From the NCBI RefSeq assembly GCF_030814655.1, contig NZ_JAUSVK010000001.1, positions 62,001-126,000 of the forward strand: 64,000 bases of DNA, written 5' to 3'. How positions within the stretch are numbered: the stretch's first letter is position 1; every line of letters begins with the position of its first letter. Source of the stretch: Labrys monachus (lineage in GTDB: Bacteria; Pseudomonadota; Alphaproteobacteria; Rhizobiales; Labraceae). The translations under genes and the position numbers were made by a program. This document shows, piece after piece, positions 44,781 through 52,704 of this stretch. Below the pieces are notes generated by a model. That model saw nothing but the letters and a program-made list of their open reading frames with translations. It did no database searches and was not told the DNA's origin.

Positions 44781-45634
44781 CGGCGCTGCGAGGGCGGCGC
44801 CCATTCGAGCATGCGCTCGGTGATGCGGCTCACCAGCCAGTAGCTGAGCGAGGTGTAGAGAATGAAGAGCAGCGCCACGAGGAACATGCGGTCGAGAAAG
44901 GCGAATTGCTGGGCGTAGACGATGATGTAGCCGAGCCCCGACTGCGCGCCGAGATATTCGGCGCCGAGCACGGCGCCCCAGCCGGCGCCGAGGCTCAGCA
45001 GCACCGTCGAGCGCATTTCCGGCAGGATCGCCGGCAGGATGACGGTGCGATAGAGCCTCGCCTGGGAGGCGCCCAGCGTGCGGGCATTGTCGATATAGAT
45101 CTGCGGCACGTTGCGGACGGCGTTCACGGTGCCGGCGAACACGATGACGCCGATGCCGTAGGCGACGAACAGGATCTCGCCGATGAACTCGGTGCCGAAC
45201 CAGAGCTGGAACAACGGCACCATGGCGAGCAGCGGCAGGGTGCGCAGGAACTGCACGGGCAGATCGACCAGCCGCCGCGTCCAGCGCGACCACGATATGG
45301 CGAGGCCGAGGGCGAGGCCCAGGACGCCGCCGGCGAACAATCCGCAGGCGAGGCGGGTGAGGGTGTAGAGCGAATGGCTGAGGAGGGACAGCGCCGCCGC
45401 CTCGTAGCTGCGCGGAGCGCCCTCCGATACGGCGGGCACGCCGAGGCCGCCCTGCCAGTAATCGGCCATGAACAGGAAGGTCCGGCTGAACAGCACCTGC
45501 CAGCCGGCCACCATCGGCTCGCCCGGGGCGGCCTCGACGGGATAGGCGATCGAGAGGAGCTGCCAGATCGCCACGATGGCGAGGAAGACGGCCACGGAGA
45601 TCCAGCGGTCGCGCGCGGCGGAGGATGCGTTCAT
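44777..45634 (-). CDS. ABC transporter permease (SsuC/TauC-like), second permease
   Basis: The 285-residue inner-membrane protein has about six helices and the EAA loop NARTLGASQARLYRTVILPAI, the mark of the nitrate/sulfonate/taurine permease family. It overlaps the ATPase gene by 4 nt upstream and the amidase by 4 nt downstream. Confidence 0.92.
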   Translation of the reverse strand: MNASSAARDRWISVAVFLAIVAIWQLLSIAYPVEAAPGEPMVAGWQVLFSRTFLFMADYWQGGLGVPAVSEGAPRSYEAAALSLLSHSLYTLTRLACGLFAGGVLGLALGLAISWSRWTRRLVDLPVQFLRTLPLLAMVPLFQLWFGTEFIGEILFVAYGIGVIVFAGTVNAVRNVPQIYIDNARTLGASQARLYRTVILPAILPEMRSTVLLSLGAGWGAVLGAEYLGAQSGLGYIIVYAQQFAFLDRMFLVALLFILYTSLSYWLVSRITERMLEWAPPSQRR

Positions 45635-46443
45635 GCCGCCGCCCCCCTGTCGCGCGCCGCCGTGCGGTCGAGGCCGAGATGGCGCAGCAGCTTGTGCTTG
45701 ATGGCGACCATGTCGGGCAGGAGCAGGCTGTCGGTGGTGCGGGGGCGGTCCTGGGTCACCGCGATGTCGTCGACCTGGCGGCCGGAATGGAAGACCATGA
45801 TGCGGTCGGCCAGCGCCAGCGCCTCGTCGACGTCATGGGTGACGAAGAGCACGGTCCGGCGCGTGCCCGCGCCGTCGGCGTTCCACAGGTCGAGCAGCAC
45901 GTCCTGCAATTGGTGGCGGGTGACGTAGTCGAGCGCGCCGAACGGCTCGTCCAGCATCAGGACGCGCCCGCCATTGGCGAACACCGTGGCGATCGCCACC
46001 CGCTTCAGCATGCCGCCGGACAATTCGCGCGGCCATGCCTGTTCGACATGGGAGAGGCCGACATGCCTGAGATAGAGGCTGGCGATCTCGCGCCGCTCCC
46101 GGGCGCCGAGGCCGCGGCATTTCAGGCCGTATTCGACATTGTCGATGACGCGCATCCAGGGGAAGACGCTGTCCTTCTGGAACACCACGCCGCGGTCGGG
46201 GCCCGGACCGGCGATCTGCCGGCCGGCGACGACGATGTCGCCGTCGCTGGGGTCGAGGAGCCCCGCCAGCATCTGCAGCAGGGTCGACTTGCCGCAGCCG
46301 GAGGGACCGACGAGGCAGACGAACTCGCCCTCGGGAATGACGAAGGACACGTCGCTGACGGCGCTCACCTCCTGCCCGTCGGCGCGGCGGAAGCGGCGGT
46401 TGACATGGACGAGTTCGATCATGCGGCGCTGCGGTTCGGCCAT
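45631..46443 (-). CDS. ABC transporter ATP-binding protein (SsuB/TauB-like)
   Basis: The 270-residue ATPase has Walker A GPSGCGKST near 43-51, Q-loop VVFQKDSVFPW, signature LSGGMLKRVAIA, Walker B MLDEPFGALD and H-loop VTHDV. It drives the two permeases encoded on either side. Confidence 0.94.
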   Translation of the reverse strand: MAEPQRRMIELVHVNRRFRRADGQEVSAVSDVSFVIPEGEFVCLVGPSGCGKSTLLQMLAGLLDPSDGDIVVAGRQIAGPGPDRGVVFQKDSVFPWMRVIDNVEYGLKCRGLGARERREIASLYLRHVGLSHVEQAWPRELSGGMLKRVAIATVFANGGRVLMLDEPFGALDYVTRHQLQDVLLDLWNADGAGTRRTVLFVTHDVDEALALADRIMVFHSGRQVDDIAVTQDRPRTTDSLLLPDMVAIKHKLLRHLGLDRTAARDRGAAA

Positions 46444-46445
46444 GG

Positions 46446-47351
46446 TCAGTTCCTTTCGGGGACGAAGCTGGCGCTCCAGCCGGCGACGCGGCGCACGAAC
46501 CAGCCGGCGACGGCGTCCACGATGACGGCCACGAGCCCGAGCATGAGCAGGTTGGCCATGATGCCCTCGGTATCGGTGGCGCCGGCGAGCACTTCCAGCA
46601 CCTTGCCGACGCCCTCCTGCGAGCCGAGGAGTTCTGCCACCGCCTCCAGGCCCCAGGCGCCGGCGAGGGCGATGCGCAGGCCGCCGAGGATCTCGGGGAT
46701 GGTGGCGGGGATGAGGAGGTCGACGACGATCCGGCGCGGCGTCGCGCCCAGCGTGCGGGCGAAGTCCTCATAGATGGGGTTGAGGTTGCTCGCCGCGCGC
46801 TGGGCGAAGAGATAGAGGATGACGACGACGTAGAAGATCACCAGGCAGACGGCGCTGAGGCGCCCGACGCCGAACCAGATGAGCAGGAACGGCGCGGCGA
46901 TCAGGATCGGCACGGTGCCCGCCGTCATCATGATGGGGTCGACGACGGCGCGCACCAGGCCGAAGCGGGCGCTGACGAGGCCGGCCACGGTGCCGAGCGC
47001 CGCGCCGACGGCCACCGCCAGCGCGACGTTCTCCATCGTATAGATCAGATTGTCGCACAGGTTCGGATTGGCGACGCCGTAATAGGCGAGCGAGGGCGCG
47101 TCGAGGAAGTCGTTCCACAGCCTGGCCGCCACCGCGAGCGGCGAGGGCAGGATGATGGGCGGCGCCGCCGCGGCGAGCCCCTCCCAGATCGCGACGACCA
47201 GGACGAGCCCGGCCAGCCGCAGCGGATCGAGCGCCGCGGCCAGCCGGCGGAGCGCGAGGAGACGGACGGGGCGGGACCCCGCCGTCCGGCGCGCGCCGCC
47301 GGACGGATTCTCGGCCCCCTCCGTCATCTCCAGCGGTTCCGCTTCGGCCAT
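46446..47351 (-). CDS. ABC transporter permease (SsuC/TauC-like), first permease
   Basis: The 301-residue permease has helices at about 39-60 and five further positions, with the EAA loop DFARTLGATPRRIVVDLLIPA. It starts 5 nt after the binding-protein stop and ends 2 nt before the ATPase start, so the four transporter genes form one operon with two different permeases. Confidence 0.92.
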   Translation of the reverse strand: MAEAEPLEMTEGAENPSGGARRTAGSRPVRLLALRRLAAALDPLRLAGLVLVVAIWEGLAAAAPPIILPSPLAVAARLWNDFLDAPSLAYYGVANPNLCDNLIYTMENVALAVAVGAALGTVAGLVSARFGLVRAVVDPIMMTAGTVPILIAAPFLLIWFGVGRLSAVCLVIFYVVVILYLFAQRAASNLNPIYEDFARTLGATPRRIVVDLLIPATIPEILGGLRIALAGAWGLEAVAELLGSQEGVGKVLEVLAGATDTEGIMANLLMLGLVAVIVDAVAGWFVRRVAGWSASFVPERN

Positions 47352-47356
47352 GTCGG

Positions 47357-48688
47357 TCAGGCCGAAGCCGCGAGCGCCAGGCGATAGGCGTCGAGGAAGT
47401 CGTAATCGGCGTAGAAGGCCTTGGCCTTGTCGTAGAGCGCCTTCTTGTCGCCGCTCAGCCTGGCGGTGTCGAGCTTGGCGAAGAGCGCGTCGGTCTTGGT
47501 CTTGTAGTCGACCATGAGGTGCCAGATGGCGCCGCCCCAGACGACGTCGTCGGGCTTCACCTTGCCTTCGGGAATGATCTTGTGCGCCTCGAAGTCCTTG
47601 ATCGTCGCGCCCCAGACATTGGCGTAGTTCACGGTCGCGTGGGGATCATCGTAATATTGCTTGTCGTCCTCGAAACTGGTGAAGGGGTCGAGGACCGACA
47701 CGGTGTCGGCCACGCCCTTGCCGTCGAGGTCGGTGCCGGCCACAGAATTGAGGTAGGGCGCCTGGATGGCGAACAGCGAGGGGTCCTTCTTCACCTCGGC
47801 GATGATGCGCCAGACCACCGACAGGAAGCGCAGCACGGTGTTGGGGTTCTTGTTGACATAGTCGCTGTTGGCGCCGACGCCGACGATGCCGATCAGCGGC
47901 TCGATGGGGGAGTCCACGCCGCCGGGGCCGTTCTTGATGAGGTCGCCGATGTCGATGAGGTCGGTCCAGCCGGCCTGGCGCAGGGTGTAGACGATGGGCG
48001 CGCCTTCCGGATTGACGAAATCCTCGCGGCCGGCCTTGGCGAGGACGAGGGACTTGGAATCGTCGAGCACCTGCAGCCGGAAGCCGGCGCCCGAGGTCTT
48101 GTTGACATATTCCTCGAAGGCGCGGTCGGACAATTGCGGCGCGCCGACCAGCTGCTTGCCCTTCATCGGCGCCAGCGCCGCCTTCAGCGCCTCCTCATAG
48201 CTCTTGCCTTCGGCGATGTAGTCCTTGAAGGATTTCAGCTTGAGCGCGGGATTGGCGAGGATGGCGTTGCCGAGGAAATTGTCGGTGAAGGCGATGCATT
48301 TGAGCTTGTCGGCCTGCTTGTAGGTCGGCAGCATCAGCGGGCAGAATTCGGAGATGACGTCGAGCTGGCCGTTGAGCAGCAGGGTGGTCGCGTTGGAATC
48401 GTTGGCCTTGAGGCCGTAGGGCGCGGGATCGAAGCTGATGCCGACCTCGTCGAACCAGCCCTTCTTCATGCCGATATAATAGAAGGTGTTGTCGGCGTAG
48501 GGGCGCATGCCGAACTTGATGGTGGCCTTGGGAATGTCGGCGCCGGCCTCGGGCGTGCCGGGGACGAAACGGTCCGCGGCGCGTGCGGCCTGCGGCATGG
48601 CGAGCGCCGCGACGGTGCCCGCCAGCAGGGCGAGCCGGCCGACGCGGCGGCGCCAGCCCGAAAGGCCGGATGGAAGCTTGGTCTGCAT
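47357..48688 (-). CDS. ABC transporter substrate-binding protein (TauA/NMT1-like)
   Basis: The 443-residue protein has a Sec signal (about 1-38, cleavage after ARA) and an NMT1/SsuA-like domain: KFGMRPYADNTFYYIGMKKGWFDEVGIS near 57-84. It is about 100 residues longer than TauA. It delivers the ligand, presumably an amide-containing or N-heterocyclic compound, to the transporter. It is the first gene of the operon and divergent from the GntR gene. Confidence 0.9.
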   Translation of the reverse strand: MQTKLPSGLSGWRRRVGRLALLAGTVAALAMPQAARAADRFVPGTPEAGADIPKATIKFGMRPYADNTFYYIGMKKGWFDEVGISFDPAPYGLKANDSNATTLLLNGQLDVISEFCPLMLPTYKQADKLKCIAFTDNFLGNAILANPALKLKSFKDYIAEGKSYEEALKAALAPMKGKQLVGAPQLSDRAFEEYVNKTSGAGFRLQVLDDSKSLVLAKAGREDFVNPEGAPIVYTLRQAGWTDLIDIGDLIKNGPGGVDSPIEPLIGIVGVGANSDYVNKNPNTVLRFLSVVWRIIAEVKKDPSLFAIQAPYLNSVAGTDLDGKGVADTVSVLDPFTSFEDDKQYYDDPHATVNYANVWGATIKDFEAHKIIPEGKVKPDDVVWGGAIWHLMVDYKTKTDALFAKLDTARLSGDKKALYDKAKAFYADYDFLDAYRLALAASA

Positions 48689-48865
48689 GAGTCACTCCTC
48701 GATTTCCGGGACGGCGGGGTCCCCTGGGATGGGCGGTTGCGATGCGCCGGGCTTCCCGCCGTCCGGGGATCTTCCCCGGCCGTCGCGTCCCCCTCGATTG
48801 TCGGAATGCAATGTACGTGCCAGACTGAAAACGATGGTAACCTGCTCGGAAAGCTGAGATATCCT

Positions 48866-48887
48866 TGCATGCAGAATTCAGCATGCA
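48866..48887. promoter_or_regulatory. 22-bp near-palindrome, candidate GntR operator
   Basis: The site has 7-bp outer arms TGCATGC / GCATGCA around A-GAATTC-A, identical to its complement at 20 of 22 positions. It lies in the divergent gap between the ABC operon and the GntR regulator, 179 nt from the operon's first ATG. Confidence 0.65.
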
Positions 48888-48898
48888 AAGTGATCTGT

Positions 48899-48913
48899 TG
48901 CATTCTGCATACA
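48899..48913. promoter_or_regulatory. Second operator-like site TGCATTCTGCATACA
   Basis: This site repeats the TGCA...TGCAT core of the 48866 palindrome 12 nt further on. Two adjacent sites favour cooperative repression of both divergent promoters. Confidence 0.5.
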
Positions 48914-48994
48914 AAAAAGGCAAAGCCTCGTCCCGTGCCCAGCGAATGGGCGGGCCGAATGTCGCAAATTGGAAGAACCCAAATTGGAAGAACC

Positions 48995-49717
48995 ATGGTG
49001 ATCAGCCGGCCGCTCAGAATGCCCAGGAAATCGCTGCAAAGGGGACAGCCGGCACCCATCGGCCGGGCGAGGCCCCTTCACGAGGAGGTGGTCGACCGGC
49101 TGCGCGACATGATCATCGAGGGGATCATCCCTCCCGGCGAGCGCCTGCACGAGACCAATCTTTCGGAAACGCTGAACGTGTCGCGCACCCCGCTGCGCGA
49201 GGCGCTGAAGCTGCTCGCCAATGAGGGCATGGTCGAGCTCCTGCCGGGCCGCGGGGCGCGGGTGAGCCAGCTCACGCCCGAAGGGGTGGGCGAATTGTTC
49301 GAGGTGATCGGCGGGCTGGAGCGGCTGGCGGCGGAACTGGCGGTCACGCGCATGACCGCCCGGGATCTCGACCGACTGAAGCGCATGCACGACAGGATGG
49401 CGGAGCATTTCGCCGCCGGCGAGCGCCAGGACTATTTCGTGCTCAACCACCAGATCCACATCGCCATCGTCGCCGCGGCCAGGAACGAGACGCTGGCGGC
49501 CACCCATGCCACGCTGATGGTGAAGGCGCGCTGGGGCCGCTATTCGGCGCTCGCCTCCGCCGAGCGCTGGGCGGAGGCTATGGCCGAGCACGAGGCGCTG
49601 ATGGCGGCGCTAGAAGCGCGCGACGGCCGGCTGGCGGGCGATGTGCTCTATCGCCACGACCGCCGCACCGGCGAGACCACCGAGCAGATGCTGCGGGCGT
49701 CGGCCAAGCCGGCCTGA
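48995..49717 (+). CDS. GntR-family (FCD) regulator of the ABC-amidase operon
   Basis: ATG 48995 (240 residues) was chosen because GGAAG lies 6 nt before it; the frame is open far upstream, so other starts exist. The winged helix is PLHEEVVDRLRDMIIEGIIP ... LNVSRTPLREALKLLANEGM near 28-80 and an FCD ligand domain follows. It is divergent from the transporter operon, whose inducer is probably its ligand. A hairpin terminator follows the gene. Confidence 0.9.
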   Translation: MVISRPLRMPRKSLQRGQPAPIGRARPLHEEVVDRLRDMIIEGIIPPGERLHETNLSETLNVSRTPLREALKLLANEGMVELLPGRGARVSQLTPEGVGELFEVIGGLERLAAELAVTRMTARDLDRLKRMHDRMAEHFAAGERQDYFVLNHQIHIAIVAAARNETLAATHATLMVKARWGRYSALASAERWAEAMAEHEALMAALEARDGRLAGDVLYRHDRRTGETTEQMLRASAKPA

Positions 49718-49722
49718 GCAGA

Positions 49723-49757
49723 ATTTTCGGGCCCGTCCAGCGGATGGACCCGAAAAT
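49723..49757. terminator. Strong hairpin terminator after GntR gene
   Basis: ATTTTCGGGCCCGTCC pairs with GGATGGACCCGAAAAT at 14 of 16 positions around a 3-nt loop. The A/T-rich outer bases give a U-tract on both strands, so it may stop transcription both ways. Confidence 0.75.
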
Positions 49758-49808
49758 CTCGGCTTGGAGCGAAAGCCTTTCCGCAGCCCGCGGCCTCCTG
49801 CCGCCTTG

Positions 49809-49834
49809 CGATAGATGTTTGTTATCATCTATCG
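49809..49834. promoter_or_regulatory. Inverted repeat, candidate TetR operator
   Basis: Perfect 9-bp arms CGATAGATG and CATCTATCG with an 8-nt spacer lie 12 nt before the TetR gene's first ATG. Size and position are typical for an autoregulatory TetR operator. Confidence 0.8.
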
Positions 49835-49846
49835 TAACGGGACTGC

Positions 49847-50491
49847 ATGTTTTCAAGGCGGCAGGTCCGAGGTGGCATCGTGAGAGTGTCGAGGGAGCAG
49901 GCGGCCCGCAACAAGGAGCGCGTGGTCGCGGTCGCGGCCCGCCTCTTCGGTGAGCGCGGCTTCGACGGCGTCGGCATCGAGGATGTGATGGCCGGTGCCG
50001 GGCTGACGCGCGGCGGCTTCTACAAGAGCTTCCCCTCCAAGGACGGGCTGGTCGAGACGGCCTGCCGCCACGCGGTCGAGCGCTCCGGCAGGACGTGGGA
50101 CCGGCTGCTGGCGCGGACGGACGATCCGCTCGGCACGCTCCTCGAATCCTATCTCTCCGCCGCGCATCGCGACGATCCGGCTGCCGGCTGCCCCTACGCG
50201 GCCCTGGGGAGCGAGGCCCGCCGGCGGCAGCCGTCCGTCCGGCAGGCTTTCGGCCGAGGCATCGCGGCGGCGATCGGCAAGCTCGCCGCCATCATGCCGG
50301 CCGACGCGGAGGGGCAGCGGCGCGAGCGCGCCCTGGCAGCCCTCGCCGGCATGGTCGGCGCCCTGGTCCTCGCCCGCGCCGTGGACGACCCCGCCCTTTC
50401 CGACGAGATCCTGGCCTCGACCCGCCGCGCCCTCGGCGCCGCGGGCCGGGGAGAGAGCCCAGCCGACATTCCGGCGCGAGCCGCACGCTGA
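49847..50491 (+). CDS. TetR-family transcriptional regulator
   Basis: The 214-residue protein has the TetR helix-turn-helix ARLFGERGFDGVGIEDVMAGAGLTRGGFYKSFPSKDGLVE near 29-70. ATG 49847 is a possible start; GTG 49880 or GTG 49886 would also fit because the conserved SREQAARNKERVVAVAARLF begins there. It is followed 11 nt later by an SDR gene and then a thiolase, which it probably controls together with itself. Confidence 0.87.
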   Translation: MFSRRQVRGGIVRVSREQAARNKERVVAVAARLFGERGFDGVGIEDVMAGAGLTRGGFYKSFPSKDGLVETACRHAVERSGRTWDRLLARTDDPLGTLLESYLSAAHRDDPAAGCPYAALGSEARRRQPSVRQAFGRGIAAAIGKLAAIMPADAEGQRRERALAALAGMVGALVLARAVDDPALSDEILASTRRALGAAGRGESPADIPARAAR

Positions 50492-50502
50492 AGGAGCCTG
50501 CC

Positions 50503-51204
50503 ATGGCGACCACTCCCTATTCCACCGCCCTCATCGTCGGTGCCGGCCCGGGCATCAGCGCCGCGGTCGCGCGAAAATTCGCGGCGGCCGGCCTCAAGGT
50601 CGCCTTGGTGGCGCGCCAGCCCGAGAAGCTCGGCGGCCTGGCCGGGGAGATCGGCGCGCTCGCTCTGCCGGGCGACGCCTCCGATCCCGCCTCGGTCGCT
50701 GCGGTTTTCGATACCGTCGCCGGCCGTCTCGGTACGCCGGACGTCGTCGTCTACAACGCCTCCGCCCGGGCGCAGGGGCCGATCGCCGAACTCGATCCCG
50801 ATGCGGTGCGCAACGCCCTCGCCATCAGCGCCTTCGGCGGCTTCCTGGTCGTGCAGCAGGCGGCCCGCTGCATGCTTCCCCTCGGTCGGGGCGCCATCCT
50901 GCTCACCGGCGCCACCGCGAGCCTGAAGGGCTTCGCGCATTCGGCGGCCTTCGCCATGGGCAAGTTCGCCCTGCGGGGCCTCGCCCAGAGCAGCGCGCGG
51001 GAATTGGGGCCGAGGGGCATCCACGTCGCCCATATCGTCGTCGACGGCATGGTCCGCAGCGAGCGGCGGCCGGAACCGCCGGATCGGCCGGACTCGACCT
51101 TGTCGCCGGAGGGCATCGCCCAGACCTATCTCGACCTCCTCCGCCAGCCGCGCGACGCCTGGTCGCTCGAGGTCGAGCTCCGGCCCTGGGTCGAGCATTT
51201 CTGA
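50503..51204 (+). CDS. SDR-family protein with Phe in place of the catalytic Tyr
   Basis: The 233-residue protein has the Rossmann start TALIVGAGPGISAAVARKFA and an SDR core, but the YxxxK catalytic motif reads FAMGK (SAAFAMGKFALRGLAQSSAR). The missing Tyr argues against classical dehydrogenase chemistry, though the subgroup is known to keep this substitution. AAGGAG precedes ATG 50503. It lies between TetR and thiolase. Confidence 0.85.
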   Translation: MATTPYSTALIVGAGPGISAAVARKFAAAGLKVALVARQPEKLGGLAGEIGALALPGDASDPASVAAVFDTVAGRLGTPDVVVYNASARAQGPIAELDPDAVRNALAISAFGGFLVVQQAARCMLPLGRGAILLTGATASLKGFAHSAAFAMGKFALRGLAQSSARELGPRGIHVAHIVVDGMVRSERRPEPPDRPDSTLSPEGIAQTYLDLLRQPRDAWSLEVELRPWVEHF

Positions 51205-51235
51205 ACAGCGCCGGCATATCGGAAGGATCAGCGCC

Positions 51236-52420
51236 ATGACCACCGCAGACATCGTCCTCAGCCATCCCGTCCGCACGGCGATCGGCGCCTATAACGGGGC
51301 GCTGAAGGGGACGCGCGCGACCGATCTCGGTGCCCTCGTCATCCGCGAGACCCTTCGCCGCGCCGGCCTCGACGGCCGCGACATCGGCTCGGTGGTGATG
51401 GGTAACGTCATCCAGGCCGGCAACCGCATGAACCCGGCCCGCCAGGCCTCCATCGGCGGCGGCCTTCCCGTCTCGGTGCCCGCGCTGACGGTCAACCGGG
51501 TGTGCGGCTCCGGGGCGCAGGCGATCGTGACGGCGGCCCAGCAGATCATCGCCGGCGAAATGGAGGCGGCGGTGGCGGGCGGCATGGAGAACATGGACCG
51601 CGCGCCCTATCTGATGGAGGGCGGGCGCTGGGGCTATCGCATGGGGCCCGCCGAGATCCTCGATTCCATGCTGACCGACGGGCTCGTCGACGCCTTCTCG
51701 GGCGAGCATTCGGGCTGGCACACCGAGGATCTGGTGACGCAGCTGCAGCTTTCGCGGGTCGATCAGGACCGCTTCGCCGCCCGGTCGCAGCAGCGTTTCG
51801 CGGCGGCGCAGAAGGCCGGGAAATTCGCCGGGGAAATCGTGCCGGTCGAGGTGAAGGGCCGGAAGGGCATGGCGGTCTTCGCGGACGACGAGGCGCCCCG
51901 GCCCGACACGACGATCGAGGGCCTCGCCGGGCTGAAGCCGGCCTTCCGCAAGGACGGCACCATCACCGCCGGCAATGCGCCGGGCCTCAACAGCGGCGCG
52001 GCCGCCATGATCGTGTCGACCGGCGCCTTCGCCGACAAGGCGGGGCTGGCGCCGGCGGCGCGTCTCGTCGCCTATGGCGTCGCGGCGGTCGAGCCCGGGC
52101 TGTTCGGCCTCGGCCCCGTGCCGGCCATCCGCATCGCGCTGGAGCGGGCGGGATGGGCGCTTTCGAGCGTGGAGAGGATCGAGATCAACGAGGCCTTCGC
52201 CGCCGTTCCCCTCGCCGCGATCCGGCAGCTCGGCCTGCCCGAGGACATCGTCAACGTCGAGGGCGGCGCCATCGCCCACGGCCATCCGATCGGGGCGACC
52301 GGCGCGGTGCTGACGACGCGCCTCGTCCATTCCATGCGGCGGGACGGGCTGAAGCGCGGGCTGGTGAGCCTGTGCATCGGCGGCGGCCAGGGGATCGCCC
52401 TGGCGCTGGAGACGGCCTGA
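51236..52420 (+). CDS. Thiolase (acetyl-CoA acetyltransferase family)
   Basis: The 394-residue protein has the thiolase nucleophile Cys in NRVCGSGAQAIV near 89, NEAFAAV near 320, the catalytic His in GGAIAHGHPIGATG and the second Cys in LCIGGGQG. It joins or cleaves acyl-CoA with acetyl-CoA. Which direction it works in cannot be told; the TetR-SDR-thiolase order suggests a short acyl-degradation operon. Confidence 0.93.
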   Translation: MTTADIVLSHPVRTAIGAYNGALKGTRATDLGALVIRETLRRAGLDGRDIGSVVMGNVIQAGNRMNPARQASIGGGLPVSVPALTVNRVCGSGAQAIVTAAQQIIAGEMEAAVAGGMENMDRAPYLMEGGRWGYRMGPAEILDSMLTDGLVDAFSGEHSGWHTEDLVTQLQLSRVDQDRFAARSQQRFAAAQKAGKFAGEIVPVEVKGRKGMAVFADDEAPRPDTTIEGLAGLKPAFRKDGTITAGNAPGLNSGAAAMIVSTGAFADKAGLAPAARLVAYGVAAVEPGLFGLGPVPAIRIALERAGWALSSVERIEINEAFAAVPLAAIRQLGLPEDIVNVEGGAIAHGHPIGATGAVLTTRLVHSMRRDGLKRGLVSLCIGGGQGIALALETA

Positions 52421-52582
52421 GGCGCCTCCATTCCCTTACGTCGCGTCGTCGACGACCAGCCGACATCGGCTCGACCAGGACGAGGCTGGTCCTGGCCGAC
52501 GTGACGCCCGGAACGTTCCCCGCCGACCCTTCCGGGACGGACCCTTGGGGAGCGAATTCGTTGGGTTCGCATGGGCATGAGA

Positions 52583-52596
52583 TTGACCCAGATCAA
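52583..52596. promoter_or_regulatory. FNR/FixK-type box TTGA-CCCAGA-TCAA
   Basis: Exact TTGA-N6-TCAA repeat 109 nt upstream of the amidohydrolase start, on the same pattern as the boxes at 33833, 35009, 40544 and 42400. Confidence 0.6.
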
Positions 52597-52704
52597 TTCT
52601 TCAGGCGGGCGCGAGGTGGAAGAAGGAGCGACGGTATGCGTTCTCGATCAGCCTTGCGCACCGGACCTTTGCAAGACGGCGGGGTGAAGAGGATACGTTG
52701 AGCC

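Noticed and set aside
47519-48994. N-terminal 490 codons of the long open frame that ends with the GntR regulator
   Set aside because: They are antisense to the substrate-binding protein gene; the GntR domain and a ribosome binding site support a start near 48995.
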